Below, one piece after another: positions 46,768 to 55,882 of a stretch of 64,000 nt of DNA. The notes under the pieces were generated by a model. It was not told the DNA's origin. It did not search any database and saw only the letters and a program-made list of their open reading frames with translations. This DNA is from Polaribacter sp. HaHaR_3_91. Its GTDB lineage: Bacteria > Bacteroidota > Bacteroidia > Flavobacteriales > Flavobacteriaceae. Every line of letters begins with the position of its first letter. Position 1 is the stretch's first letter. The stretch spans positions 620,001 through 684,000 of the forward strand of contig NZ_CP058986.1 of the NCBI RefSeq assembly GCF_019278525.1. The letters run 5' to 3'. Made by a program: the position numbers and the translations under genes.

Positions 46768-47826
46768 TTACTTAATAATTACTCTCCATCCGTAAGGATC
46801 TTCAGCTTGGTTTGTTTGTATATCAGTAATTGCTTTCTTTAGAATTCCAGCAAAAGGAACTTCTAATTCGGGTAAATCATAATCAGAACCTTGGTATCCA
46901 AAACCTGCAATAGGAGAAATCACTGCAGCAGTTCCTGCTCCAAACATTTCTTTTAAACTACCGCTTTGCGCAGCAGCAATTACTTCAGAAACTGTAATTT
47001 TTCTAACTTCTACATCAATATTCATGTCCTCTGCAATCTGAATAACACTTTTACGTGTAATTCCGTCTAAGATTCTATCACTTGTAGGGCTTGTGATTAA
47101 AGTATCATTAATTCTAATGAAAATATTCATTGCTCCAGCTTCCTCAATATACTCGTGCGTATTATCATCTGTCCAAATAACTTGATTGTAACCTTTGTCT
47201 ATGGCTAATTGTGTAGGGTAAAACTGAGCGGCATAATTACCACCAGCTTTCGCAAAACCAACACCGCCATTTGCTGCACGAGCATATTTTTCTTCTATTA
47301 AAACTTTTACTTTACCAGAAAAATACGCACCAGAAGGAGCAGTACAAATAATAAATTTATATGCATTTGCAGGAGAAGCGTGAAAACCTATTCCAGAAGC
47401 AAACATAAAAGGTCTTATGTATAAAGAGCTTCCTTCATTTGTAGGAATCCATTTGTTATCAACTTCTAATAATTTTTTTAAACCTTCCATAAAAACATCT
47501 TCAGGAACAGCTGGAATAACCAAACGTTCTGCAGATTTATTTAAGCGCTTCCAGTTTTCTAAAGGTCTAAATAACATGGTGTTATCGTCTGCGTCTTTGT
47601 AGGCTTTCATACCTTCAAAAATAGATTGTCCGTAGTGGAAAATCTTTGCAGCTGGGTCTAATGAGATAGGTGCATAAGGTTTAATAACAGGTGTTTGCCA
47701 CTCGCCATCTATAAAATCACACTCTAACATGTGGTCAGAATATACACTACCAAATGGTAGATTGTTAAAATCTACAGAATCTATCTTCGATTTTTCTATA
47801 CGTTGAATTTCTATATCAGATTTCAT
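46768..47826 (-). CDS. ilvE: Branched-chain amino acid aminotransferase
   Basis: This PLP enzyme catalyses the last step of Leu/Ile/Val synthesis or the first step of their breakdown. The protein is about 352 residues from ATG 47826 (MKSDIEIQRI). Features: FHYGQSIFEGMKAYK, the PLP lysine in GFAKAGGNYAAQFYPTQ, EYIEEAGAMNIF and EMFGAGTAAVISPI. The frame extends to 47859, but the promoter at 47849-47856 rules that out. Confidence 0.95.
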   Translation of the reverse strand: MKSDIEIQRIEKSKIDSVDFNNLPFGSVYSDHMLECDFIDGEWQTPVIKPYAPISLDPAAKIFHYGQSIFEGMKAYKDADDNTMLFRPLENWKRLNKSAERLVIPAVPEDVFMEGLKKLLEVDNKWIPTNEGSSLYIRPFMFASGIGFHASPANAYKFIICTAPSGAYFSGKVKVLIEEKYARAANGGVGFAKAGGNYAAQFYPTQLAIDKGYNQVIWTDDNTHEYIEEAGAMNIFIRINDTLITSPTSDRILDGITRKSVIQIAEDMNIDVEVRKITVSEVIAAAQSGSLKEMFGAGTAAVISPIAGFGYQGSDYDLPELEVPFAGILKKAITDIQTNQAEDPYGWRVIIK

Positions 47827-47848
47827 TCTTTTTGATTGAATTATTAGA

Positions 47849-47856
47849 CAAATGTA
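47849..47856 (-). promoter_or_regulatory. -7 promoter box of ilvE
   Basis: The minus strand reads TACATTTG, an exact TAnnTTTG match 23 bases before the ATG at 47826. Confidence 0.65.
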
Positions 47857-47912
47857 CATAAAATATTCATCGGACGATATAACTAATCATTGCTTTTACT
47901 CATTAAAATATG

Positions 47913-47920
47913 TACTTTTG
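47913..47920 (+). promoter_or_regulatory. -7 promoter box of the DUF4920 lipoprotein gene
   Basis: TACTTTTG is an exact TAnnTTTG match 27 bases before ATG 47947. It also excludes the earlier in-frame start at 47890. Confidence 0.65.
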
Positions 47921-47946
47921 TTCGATACTCAATAAATTTAGAAAAT

Positions 47947-48453
47947 ATGAAATATGTAATATCCTTTTGTTTGGTTATTTTACTTGGTTTTACGGCATGT
48001 AAAGAGGGCAAGAAAGCAAACAATGAAACATCAGAACCAAAACAAGAAGTGGTTTATGAATCTTTCGGAGAGAAAATTGAATTAGATAATGCAATTACTT
48101 CAGAAGAGTTATTAGCTAAATTTATAACCATGAAAGCTGGTGATACTATTAATGTGAAATTTGCATCTAGTATTAAAGAAGTTTGTTCTAAAAAAGGATG
48201 TTGGATGAAGTTGCCTTTAAGCGAAGAAACAGAAACAATGGTTCGTTTTAAAGATTATGGTTTTTTTATGCCTTTAGATTCTCAAGGAAAAGAAGTAGTT
48301 TTAAATGGTAAAGCATTTGTACAAGAAACATCTGTAGAAGAATTGCAACATTACGCAGAAGATGCAGGGAAAACTAAAGAAGAAATAGCACAAATTACCG
48401 AGCCTAAAAAAGAATTTACTTTTGAGGCAGATGGTGTTTTAATGAAAAAATAA
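47947..48453 (+). CDS. DUF4920 lipoprotein
   Basis: The protein is about 168 residues with a lipoprotein signal (FCLVILLGFTACKEG). The mature part carries the DUF4920 pattern: YESFGEKIELDNAITSEEL, the Cys pair in VCSKKGCWMKL, MVRFKDYGFFMPLD and LNGKAFV. The Cys pair with nearby aromatic residues suggests metal or redox binding, but the family has no firm function. It is transcribed with mnmD 35 bases downstream or separately. Confidence 0.85.
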   Translation: MKYVISFCLVILLGFTACKEGKKANNETSEPKQEVVYESFGEKIELDNAITSEELLAKFITMKAGDTINVKFASSIKEVCSKKGCWMKLPLSEETETMVRFKDYGFFMPLDSQGKEVVLNGKAFVQETSVEELQHYAEDAGKTKEEIAQITEPKKEFTFEADGVLMKK

Positions 48454-48488
48454 GAAATTAGTTTCAATAAGTAATAAGTCTACATATT

Positions 48489-49160
48489 TTGAAAAGAGAA
48501 ATTCTAATAACTTCCGATGGTTCTACAACCATTAATCTACCTGATTTAAATGAACAATATCATTCTAAAAACGGTTCCATTAATGAGTCTTACCATGTTT
48601 TTATTAATAGCGGGTTAAAGTTGGTTGCAGCAGAAGAAGTATCTATCTTAGAGATTGGTTTTGGTACAGGTTTAAACTGTTTTATTACTTATTTAGAAGC
48701 AAAAAGAAATATAAACTATGTTGGTGTAGAGGCATATCCTGTTACTGCAGAAGAGGTAGAGAATATGAATTTTATTTCTGTTTTAAAAGCAGAAAAAGAA
48801 AGTGCTTTGTTCGATAAAATGCACGCTGTTTCTTGGGAAGAAAAGCATCAGATTTCAGATCATTTTTCGCTAACAAAAAGAAAACAATTTTTTGAAGATA
48901 TCGAAGATAAAGATGCGTTTAATTTAATTTATTTTGATGCTTTTGGTGCTCGTGTTCAGCCTCAATTATGGACAGTAGAGATTTTCCGTAAAATGTTTGA
49001 AGCATTAAAAGAAAACGGAATTTTAGTAACTTATTCGGCAAAAGGAAGCGTTAGAAGAGCTATGCAAGAAGTTGGTTTAACAGTAGAGCGTTTGCCAGGA
49101 CCTCCAGGAAAAAGGGAAATGTTAAGAGCAACTAAAATAACTACCAAAACTAACGACTAA
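48489..49160 (+). CDS. mnmD: tRNA U34 methyltransferase MnmD
   Basis: The 223-residue protein starts at TTG. It is a Rossmann-type SAM methyltransferase that adds the last methyl group in mnm5(s2)U34 synthesis (the MnmC1 activity as a separate protein). Features: EIGFGTGLNCFITYLEA (motif I), YVGVEAYPVT, NLIYFDAFGARVQPQLW and the late LPGPPGKREMLRA. No FAD domain is attached, so the oxidase half is absent. Confidence 0.9.
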   Translation: MKREILITSDGSTTINLPDLNEQYHSKNGSINESYHVFINSGLKLVAAEEVSILEIGFGTGLNCFITYLEAKRNINYVGVEAYPVTAEEVENMNFISVLKAEKESALFDKMHAVSWEEKHQISDHFSLTKRKQFFEDIEDKDAFNLIYFDAFGARVQPQLWTVEIFRKMFEALKENGILVTYSAKGSVRRAMQEVGLTVERLPGPPGKREMLRATKITTKTND

Positions 49161-49170
49161 AAAAAATAAG

Positions 49171-49302
49171 ATGGAATTCAAAAGAAAATTTGGAAGACAA
49201 AAGCAATCAAAACCAACAAAAGGGCTTTTTTTAATTGCTGTTTTAGCTTTCGTTTTAATTCTTTGGTTCAAAGCCGAAGATATTATGAATGCATTATTTT
49301 AA
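49171..49302 (+). CDS. 43-residue single-pass membrane peptide
   Basis: This frame begins with ATG ten bases after mnmD and ends at TAA 49300-49302. It encodes a basic N-terminus (MEFKRKFGRQKQSKPTKG), one hydrophobic helix (LFLIAVLAFVLILWF) and a short acidic tail. The inside-positive layout and close spacing to mnmD support a real small gene. No function is known. Confidence 0.65.
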   Translation: MEFKRKFGRQKQSKPTKGLFLIAVLAFVLILWFKAEDIMNALF

Positions 49303-49310
49303 TTTTTTAG

Positions 49311-49404
49311 AAGCTATTTCCTGCTTTCCGCACTCGCTTTTTTTATCCTGAAAAAGGATAAAAAAGAGCTCAAACAATTGCTGCAATCAGGGCTAAACCT
49401 CTTT
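49311..49404 (+). repeat. Dispersed element, family B
   Basis: It runs from aagctatttcctgctttccg to gcaatcagggctaaacc, with the inner hairpin ttttatcctgaaaaaggata. It matches 27692-27790 (same order) and 58552-58640 (reverse). Confidence 0.8.
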
Positions 49405-49435
49405 GCAGACAATATTCATTTACCTAAAGTAGAGA

Positions 49436-50617
49436 TTATTTTTTAAAACGTCTTCCTTTCCAATTGTATTTAAAAAAGAGAGATTTAAAAATAACCAGAA
49501 GGCTAAAAAAAGGATATAAAAAACTCGCAAAAAGATACCATTTATAAAAATGTTTTTCCTGTTTAAAAAACTGAATTGTTGGTAAGAATAAAAACAAATC
49601 AATAATCAATTTTAATACAAAAGGGATAAAAAGTGTTTCTAAGTTTCCAAGCAATAAATAGTAAACAACAACAAAGTTGGTCAGTAAAACTAGCAAACCA
49701 ATTAACTTTACTTTTAAAGAACTAAAATTACCCGTTTTTGCAGCCCATCGTGTTCTTTGGTTTACTAAATCACTCCATGTTTTTACGGGAAATGTAGTAA
49801 CAATAGCTTCTTTAGATTTTAGATAAAAAACACTTTTTTTATCAGCAATTATAAATTTTTCAAACAGAAAAACATCATCTCCGCTGGCAATATTGTTGTT
49901 GCCTTCAAAACCGTTTAGTTGCAGAAAAGTATCTTTTCTGTAAGCAAAGTTTGCTCCATTGCACAAAAAAGGAAAATCCATTCCAAAACCACCAATGGTA
50001 GTTCCTTGCATGCTCATAAAATCTAATAATTGAAACTGTTCTAAAAAGTTGTTTTTAGCTTTGTAGTTTACAGGAGCAACTACCATTTTTGCATTATTAT
50101 TCTGAATAAAGCTATCTAGGCTTTTTAACCAATTTTTAGGTAAAATACAATCTGCATCTGTGGTAACAATCCAATTGTTTTTTGAAAGAGAAATTGCGGT
50201 AGTAATAGCGTCTTTTTTTGGTGAGTTGGAAGTTCTATTGTTTTTTATGATGCGAATGTCTGTTCTAGTGATTTCACTTTTTTGCGAAATTGTATCGAGA
50301 TCTTCTTGGACTCCTGAGATTTCTCCTTGTTCCTTGTTGGAAATGACAAATTGTTGAATTATTTTAACAGAGTTATCCGTAGAAGCATCGTCAACCAAAA
50401 TAAACTCTACCAATTCTTTTGGGTAATTCAACTCTGCGATTGATTTTAATAAAATAGGTAGGTTTTCAGCTTCATTTCTAAAAGGAATAATTACTGAAAA
50501 TAAGGCTTTATTTACTGATGCTGTTTTTTTAAATTCTTTAACTTTTTTAAAGCCAATTGCCAACCAGAGAATTAGAATAGCATAAAAAGTAAATATGAAA
50601 ATTAGTAGCCAAATCAT
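49436..50617 (-). CDS. Membrane glycosyltransferase, family 2
   Basis: The 393-residue protein has an N-terminal membrane helix, a GT-A domain (FSVIIPFRNEAENL, EFILVDDASTDNS, the DxD in VTTDADC, and the NQRTRWAAKTG form of the QxxRW motif), then three to four C-terminal helices. It is likely a processive or lipid-linked sugar transferase at the inner membrane. It overlaps the LPG-synthase-like gene by four bases, so the two may handle the same envelope lipid. Confidence 0.88.
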   Translation of the reverse strand: MIWLLIFIFTFYAILILWLAIGFKKVKEFKKTASVNKALFSVIIPFRNEAENLPILLKSIAELNYPKELVEFILVDDASTDNSVKIIQQFVISNKEQGEISGVQEDLDTISQKSEITRTDIRIIKNNRTSNSPKKDAITTAISLSKNNWIVTTDADCILPKNWLKSLDSFIQNNNAKMVVAPVNYKAKNNFLEQFQLLDFMSMQGTTIGGFGMDFPFLCNGANFAYRKDTFLQLNGFEGNNNIASGDDVFLFEKFIIADKKSVFYLKSKEAIVTTFPVKTWSDLVNQRTRWAAKTGNFSSLKVKLIGLLVLLTNFVVVYYLLLGNLETLFIPFVLKLIIDLFLFLPTIQFFKQEKHFYKWYLFASFLYPFFSLLVIFKSLFFKYNWKGRRFKK

Positions 50618-51573
50618 TTTGTAAAACTAGGTTTAAAAGTTAACACAAAATAACTACCAATAATTGCAGGTAAAACAAAATTTAAAATCCACATTAAAGT
50701 GGTTGTAGATAGAATGATAAGAGGTTCTATGTTGAAAAACGAAAACATCCAAATAGCTACAGATCCTTTTAAAATAACATCAAATAAAGATAACATTGGT
50801 ATTGTAGAAGCAATTAAGTATACAGAGGTAATTGACGAAATTGCATCAACATAAGAAATATCAACATTAAAAATGAGTAATAAATAGTAAAACTGATTTG
50901 AGAAAACCAAGAATCTAAACATTGATAAAACAGCAACTTTTATATTTAGTGCTAAAGGTATGTTTTTTATAAAACTTCTTGCTTTTTCAAAAGTAAAACC
51001 CTTAAAATCAAGTCTTTTGAGTAGAAATAATAAGAAATATATTACAATAAATACTAAGAGTAAAACTTTTAAAATTTGATAAAGATCAACATCAATTTTA
51101 TGACTAAGAACAAAATAACAGAAACCTATACTTCCAAAAAATAAGGTCATAAGCATTTGATAAAAGTTACCTACTAAATTTAAACCTAATATTTGCTTTC
51201 TATGTTGCTTTTTAAAATACAGTGCTTTTGCCCCGTATTCCCCAATTCTGTTGGGTGTAATTAAAGAAGTTGTTAATGAAGCTAAGGATTGCTTTGTGGC
51301 TTCAATAAAAGAGATTTGTTTTACATGATCGACAAGTGATCTCCATTTCAAGATTTCTAAAAACCAATTCAATAATGTGAAAACAGATAGAAAAAATATG
51401 TTTTTGATGGAAAAAATATCATTTTCTATTAATTTTTTATAAAAAACAGCAAATTTTAGCTGCTCGTTATCAATTAGTTTTGTGTAAATAAAATATCCGC
51501 AACCAATTACAATCGATAGTTTTATTATCAACCAAAAGAATTGTTTAGATTTGTATGAAAGCGAATTATACAT
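50614..51573 (-). CDS. LPG-synthase-like flippase-type membrane protein (UPF0104)
   Basis: The protein is about 319 residues with eight or so membrane helices and the family pattern SLASLTTSLITPNRIGEYGA. This matches the membrane domain of lysylphosphatidylglycerol synthases, found alone in proteins thought to move lipids. The frame allows a TTG at 51582, but ATG 51573 is used. Its end overlaps the glycosyltransferase start by four bases. Confidence 0.82.
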   Translation of the reverse strand: MYNSLSYKSKQFFWLIIKLSIVIGCGYFIYTKLIDNEQLKFAVFYKKLIENDIFSIKNIFFLSVFTLLNWFLEILKWRSLVDHVKQISFIEATKQSLASLTTSLITPNRIGEYGAKALYFKKQHRKQILGLNLVGNFYQMLMTLFFGSIGFCYFVLSHKIDVDLYQILKVLLLVFIVIYFLLFLLKRLDFKGFTFEKARSFIKNIPLALNIKVAVLSMFRFLVFSNQFYYLLLIFNVDISYVDAISSITSVYLIASTIPMLSLFDVILKGSVAIWMFSFFNIEPLIILSTTTLMWILNFVLPAIIGSYFVLTFKPSFTK

Positions 51574-51601
51574 GGTTTGCAAAGTAACAAATAATCATCA
51601 G

Positions 51602-51609
51602 TAAGTTTG
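51602..51609 (+). promoter_or_regulatory. -7 promoter box of ruvC-hemW
   Basis: TAAGTTTG is an exact TAnnTTTG match 29 bases before the ruvC start. Confidence 0.5.
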
Positions 51610-51637
51610 GTGATAAAAACAAAAACAATCTACCACT

Positions 51638-52192
51638 TTGGCGATAGAAAAAATTATTTTAGGTATTGACCCTGGAACTACAATTATGGGTTTTGGTGTG
51701 ATAAAAATTGTTGGTAAAAAGATGGAATTTATTCAAATGAATGAATTAATCTTAAAAAAATACGATGACCATTACCTGAAATTAAAGCTTATTTTTGAGC
51801 GTACAATTGAACTGATCGACACATATCATCCAGATGAAATTGCAATTGAAGCTCCTTTTTTTGGGAAGAATGTACAATCGATGTTAAAGTTAGGACGCGC
51901 ACAAGGTGTTGCGATGGCTGCAGGTTTATCTCGTGAAATTCCGATTACAGAATATTTGCCGAAGAAAATAAAAATGGCAGTTACAGGAAGTGGAAGTGCT
52001 AGTAAAGAACAAGTTGCTTTGATGTTAAAATCACTTTTAAACTTAAAAACATTGCCAAAAAACTTAGATGCAACGGATGGTTTGGCAGCTGCAGTTTGCC
52101 ATTTCTATAATTCAGGAAAGGTAGTTGGAGGAAAGAATTATACAGGTTGGGCTAGTTTTGTGAAACAGAATGAAAAGAGAGTTAAAAAATAA
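51638..52192 (+). CDS. ruvC: Holliday junction resolvase RuvC
   Basis: The 184-residue endonuclease cuts Holliday junctions with RuvAB. It starts at TTG (MAIEKIILGIDPGTTIMGFG). The acidic catalytic residues are visible: Asp in GIDPGTT, Glu in AIEAPFFGKNVQS and the pair in NLDATDGLAAAVCHF. Its stop overlaps the hemW start by one base (TAATG). Confidence 0.96.
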   Translation: MAIEKIILGIDPGTTIMGFGVIKIVGKKMEFIQMNELILKKYDDHYLKLKLIFERTIELIDTYHPDEIAIEAPFFGKNVQSMLKLGRAQGVAMAAGLSREIPITEYLPKKIKMAVTGSGSASKEQVALMLKSLLNLKTLPKNLDATDGLAAAVCHFYNSGKVVGGKNYTGWASFVKQNEKRVKK

Positions 52193-53319
52193 TGTCCGGA
52201 ATCTACATTCACATACCGTTCTGTAAACAAGCATGTTTTTATTGCGACTTTCATTTTTCTACTTCATTGAAGAAAAAAGAAGATATGATTTTGTCTTTAA
52301 TTAAAGAGATTGAAATTAGAAAAGACGAGTTAAAAAATACCATTATAGAAAGCATTTATTTTGGAGGCGGAACTCCGTCTGTTTTAAATACTGATGAAAT
52401 TCAAGTACTGATTGATACGGTTTATAGAAATCATACAGTAATTGAGAACCCAGAAATTACGTTAGAAGCAAATCCGGATGATTTATCCGAAGAAAAAATA
52501 ATAGAACTTTCTAAAACACCAATAAATAGATTAAGTATTGGCGTGCAATCGTTTTTTGAAAAAGATTTAAAACTCATGAACCGTGCGCATAATTCATCCG
52601 AAGCAAAAAAATGCCTTGAAATTGCAACTCGCTACTTTAGCAATATTTCTGTCGATTTAATTTATGGAATTCCAGATTGTACAAATGATGAGTGGAGAGA
52701 TAATATACAAACTGCATTGAGTTTCGGAATTCCACATATATCTAGTTACGCCTTAACGGTCGAGCCAAAAACGGCATTAGCAACATTAATTAAAAAGGGA
52801 GAAATTAAAAATGTGGATGATGAAAAAGCAGAGGAACAATTCCATATTTTAATTGAAGAATTAAAGAAAGTAGATTTTGTGCATTACGAGTTGTCTAACT
52901 TCGGAAAAGAAGGCTTTTTTAGTCAGAATAATTCTTCTTATTGGCTAGGGAAACCATATTTAGGTATTGGTCCTTCGGCACATTCGTTTAATGGAATCCA
53001 ACGAAGTTGGAATGTAAGAAATAATGCAAAATATATAAAAGCTATTCAAGAAAATACACTTCCTATAGAAAGAGAAACACTTACAAAAACGGATGGTTAT
53101 AATGAATATATTATGACAGGTTTAAGGACCATTTGGGGAGTTTCTATAGAGAAAATAGAAAAAGATTTTGGCGGTAAATATGTAAAGTATTTAGAAAAAC
53201 AAGCCAAAAAACATTTAGAACAAGAATTATTGATTATTGAAAACCGAGTTTTAAGAACTACTCCAAAAGGGAAGTTTTTATCAGACGGAATTTCTTCAGA
53301 TTTATTTATGGTCAATTAG
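52192..53319 (+). CDS. hemW: HemW, radical SAM heme chaperone
   Basis: The 375-residue protein resembles oxygen-independent coproporphyrinogen oxidase. The cluster motif is CKQACFYC (CxxxCxxC), preceded by GIYIHIPF. It lacks the extra N-terminal region of true HemN, so the heme chaperone assignment is favoured. Other features: YFGGGTPSVLN, LTLEANPDDL-like strand and PYLGIGPSAHSF. It is coupled to ruvC. Confidence 0.9.
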   Translation: MSGIYIHIPFCKQACFYCDFHFSTSLKKKEDMILSLIKEIEIRKDELKNTIIESIYFGGGTPSVLNTDEIQVLIDTVYRNHTVIENPEITLEANPDDLSEEKIIELSKTPINRLSIGVQSFFEKDLKLMNRAHNSSEAKKCLEIATRYFSNISVDLIYGIPDCTNDEWRDNIQTALSFGIPHISSYALTVEPKTALATLIKKGEIKNVDDEKAEEQFHILIEELKKVDFVHYELSNFGKEGFFSQNNSSYWLGKPYLGIGPSAHSFNGIQRSWNVRNNAKYIKAIQENTLPIERETLTKTDGYNEYIMTGLRTIWGVSIEKIEKDFGGKYVKYLEKQAKKHLEQELLIIENRVLRTTPKGKFLSDGISSDLFMVN

Positions 53320-53372
53320 TTTTTTATTAATGTTAAATGTTTAGATTATATCTAACATAAAGAAAGAAAACT

Positions 53373-53380
53373 TATATTTG
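53373..53380 (+). promoter_or_regulatory. -7 promoter box of the cyclase gene
   Basis: TATATTTG is an exact TAnnTTTG match 46 bases before the ATG at 53427. Confidence 0.6.
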
Positions 53381-53426
53381 AGTTTGAAGTAAAAACTAAA
53401 AATTACGCAAATAAGGTCGGTAAAAT

Positions 53427-54176
53427 ATGAAAGCGGTAATAGAGTACAATTCAAGAAAAATAGAAATAAACGTTTCGGAACCTTTAGATATTTCAATTCC
53501 TATTGATATGAATAAAGGAAAAGTAAATGCTTGGGGAATTGATGACCCTAAAATTGAAGTAGAAAAATTTGATGATTATGAAGTAAGTGTAGCAAATGGT
53601 GCTGTGGTTAACTTTAATAGCATCCAGTTTAACCCGCATTCTCACATAACTCATACAGAATGTGTTGGGCATATTACCAAAGAAGTACACTCTGTAAATC
53701 AACATTTAAAATATTTTATTTTTTTAGCAGAAGTAGTTACTATTGCTCCTTTGTTTCATAATGGAGATTTTTTAATTGGAGTGAAGCAATTAAAACATGC
53801 TTTACGAAATAAGAAAAGAGATGCTATTGTAATTCGTACTTTACCTAATTTAGATGAAAAAAAGAGTATGAAATACTTTAATACGAATCCAACTTATTTA
53901 TCAGAAAAAGCTGCAATTTATTTAAAAGAAAAAGGAATAAAACACTTGTTAATTGATTTACCTTCTGTAGATAAGGAAAAAGATGATGGTAAGCTTTTAT
54001 CGCACAATGCTTTTTGGAATACTAGTGGTAAATTAAGAATGGATGCAACCATTACAGAATTTATATATGTGCCAAATACTATAGAAGACGGTGAGTATTT
54101 ATTAAACTTAATGATTGCACCATTCGAAAATGATGCAACGCCTAGTAAGCCTATTTTGTATAAAATTATAAAGTAG
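53427..54176 (+). CDS. Cyclase/kynurenine formamidase-like metal hydrolase
   Basis: The 249-residue protein belongs to the cyclase family (kynurenine formamidase-like). The metal region is NPHSHITHTECVGHI, a variant of the usual HxGTHxDxxxH, which makes the chemistry uncertain. Late parts are AIYLKEKGIKHLLIDLPSVD and LSHNAFWN. It stands alone between hemW and a broken small membrane gene. A role in tryptophan breakdown is possible, but no other kyn gene is near. Confidence 0.8.
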   Translation: MKAVIEYNSRKIEINVSEPLDISIPIDMNKGKVNAWGIDDPKIEVEKFDDYEVSVANGAVVNFNSIQFNPHSHITHTECVGHITKEVHSVNQHLKYFIFLAEVVTIAPLFHNGDFLIGVKQLKHALRNKKRDAIVIRTLPNLDEKKSMKYFNTNPTYLSEKAAIYLKEKGIKHLLIDLPSVDKEKDDGKLLSHNAFWNTSGKLRMDATITEFIYVPNTIEDGEYLLNLMIAPFENDATPSKPILYKIIK

Positions 54177-54203
54177 ATTAAGAAAAAACCAAGATGTTAT
54201 TAA

Positions 54204-54449
54204 ATGAAAAAAGTTAATTTAAAACTTGTTAAGGTTTTAGGATTATCTGTGTTGTCTTTTGGTTTTTATTTTATGATATCGAATTCCGACAAGATAAATT
54301 CTATTATAAATACACTGCTAAAAAGTAATTCCAGCAAAGGATTTGGAGTTTATATAGTCATTTATTTAGTGAAATAGTTTTTGTTGATTTTCGGTGTAAT
54401 ATCTTTAATTGTAGTTGGTTCTAGATTTTTTATTAAAAAAGAGCATTAA
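54204..54449 (+). pseudogene. Small two-helix membrane protein, interrupted by TAG
   Basis: The frame starts ATG 54204 (MKKVNLKLVKVLGLSVLSFG), runs 57 codons to TAG 54375-54377, and continues in the same frame with FLLIFGVISLIVVGSRFF to TAA 54447-54449. Without the stop it would be an 81-residue protein with two membrane helices, one at each end, which looks like a natural small membrane protein. The second helix is only reached past the stop. It ends within the 3' end of corA. Confidence 0.5.
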
Positions 54450-55429
54450 AACCACTTTTTACGTTTAAAATACCAAACAGAAACTATGGTAACTATTGCC
54501 ATAACACCCAATAAAATAAAATAACCATATTTAGTTTTTAATTCTGGAATGTTTTCAAAGTTCATTCCGTAAATTCCTGCTAAAAAAGTTAAAGGTATAA
54601 AGATTACAGACAAAATAGTAAGCGTTTTCATTACCTCATTTAAACGGTGTCCTTGAATACTAAAAATTAGGTTTATTTTACTTTCTAATTCTTGCAATTC
54701 AAAATCGATATTAGAAATTAGGTTATTGGTTTGTTCTTTTAACTCATTAAAGTATTTTACATTAAAATCTTTAATTTCTATTTTTTCTAATTTTATAATG
54801 GTATCTCTTAAACTTAAGGTTGCTTTTTTAAAATTGAATAATTCTTGCTTCCTTTTTTCTACTAAAGAAGTAAATTCTGGAGTTGGTTTTATGTGCGTAG
54901 AATTTAGTTTATCTGCGCTTAAATCTGCATTTGCTTCATAGGTGTCTTGGTAGTTATCAATTATAGACTCTAATATTAAATATAGTAAATAATCTGTTTT
55001 TTTCTTTCTTACAATACCTTTGTTACCTTCTAAACGCTCGCGAATCCAACCAAAATAATCTCCATGTTTTTCTTGAATAGACCATAAAAAGTCTGAAGAA
55101 ACAATAAAAATCATTTGTTCTGAATCTAATTTCTGACTTTGGGTAATTAAAACTCTGGTGGTTATAAATAGCAAATTATCTAATAAAATTACCTTATTAG
55201 GGTGTTCTTCATCGCTTAATAATTTTATTAAAAAATCGTCTAATTTATTTTGATAAATTACTTTTTTATAGGCATCATGAAACTGTATTCCATACGTATT
55301 TAACCATTTAGTGGTAGCTGTATTTTCTGAAAAAACAATTTCTGAAATTCCATTATAAGTTGTTTTTTCGTAGTTCTTTGCAGAATAACTAATTATGGAG
55401 GTGTTGTCTAAAAAATCATTTTCAGTCAT
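54446..55429 (-). CDS. corA: CorA-family magnesium/cobalt channel
   Basis: The 327-residue protein has a large N-terminal cytosolic domain, a long stalk helix, then two C-terminal membrane helices (VMKTLTILSVIFIPLTFLAG and YFILLGVMAIVTIVSVWYF) with the selectivity motif YGMNFENIPEL between them. It forms a pentameric Mg2+ channel. The stop lies four bases inside the broken small gene on the other strand. Confidence 0.95.
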   Translation of the reverse strand: MTENDFLDNTSIISYSAKNYEKTTYNGISEIVFSENTATTKWLNTYGIQFHDAYKKVIYQNKLDDFLIKLLSDEEHPNKVILLDNLLFITTRVLITQSQKLDSEQMIFIVSSDFLWSIQEKHGDYFGWIRERLEGNKGIVRKKKTDYLLYLILESIIDNYQDTYEANADLSADKLNSTHIKPTPEFTSLVEKRKQELFNFKKATLSLRDTIIKLEKIEIKDFNVKYFNELKEQTNNLISNIDFELQELESKINLIFSIQGHRLNEVMKTLTILSVIFIPLTFLAGIYGMNFENIPELKTKYGYFILLGVMAIVTIVSVWYFKRKKWF

Positions 55430-55504
55430 AAAAAAGTTGTAATTTTGGTTTATAAAGATACTTTTTAAATCTTAATAATAAAGGTTATTTTAATAATTGA
55501 GCGA

Positions 55505-55873
55505 ATGCATATAGAACAATTAAGAGATTTTTGCATTTCTAAAAAAGGAGTAACAGAACATTTTCCTTTTGATGAGGTAACGTTAGTTTTTAAAGTGATG
55601 GATAAAATGTTTTTATTAACAAGTTTAACTTCTTGGGAGAAAGTAGAAGCTAAAATCAATCTAAAATGCAATCCAGAAAAAGCAATAGAATTAAGAGAGG
55701 AGTTTGAAGGGATTACTGCAGGGTATCATATGAGTAAAAAACACTGGAACACTGTTTTATTAAATTCTAGTGATGTTTCAGATGATTTGGCAAAAGAACT
55801 CATCAATCATTCTTACGATTTGGTGGTAAAAGGATTGACAAAAAAACTTCAAAAAGAATTAGAAGAATTATAG
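55505..55873 (+). CDS. MmcQ/YjbR-family protein
   Basis: The 122-residue protein matches the YjbR/MmcQ fold: LRDFCISKKGVTEHFPFDE, VFKVMDKMFLLTSL, INLKCNPEKAIELREEFEG and MSKKHWNTVLLN. The fold is like a double-wing DNA-binding domain, but the function is not firmly known. It is followed after nine bases by a DUF3781 gene. Confidence 0.9.
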   Translation: MHIEQLRDFCISKKGVTEHFPFDEVTLVFKVMDKMFLLTSLTSWEKVEAKINLKCNPEKAIELREEFEGITAGYHMSKKHWNTVLLNSSDVSDDLAKELINHSYDLVVKGLTKKLQKELEEL

Positions 55874-55882
55874 CTTTCTGAA

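Noticed and set aside
53427..54176. Kynurenine pathway gene
   Set aside because: The metal motif departs from the classical formamidase form and no other pathway gene is near, so only the family name is given.
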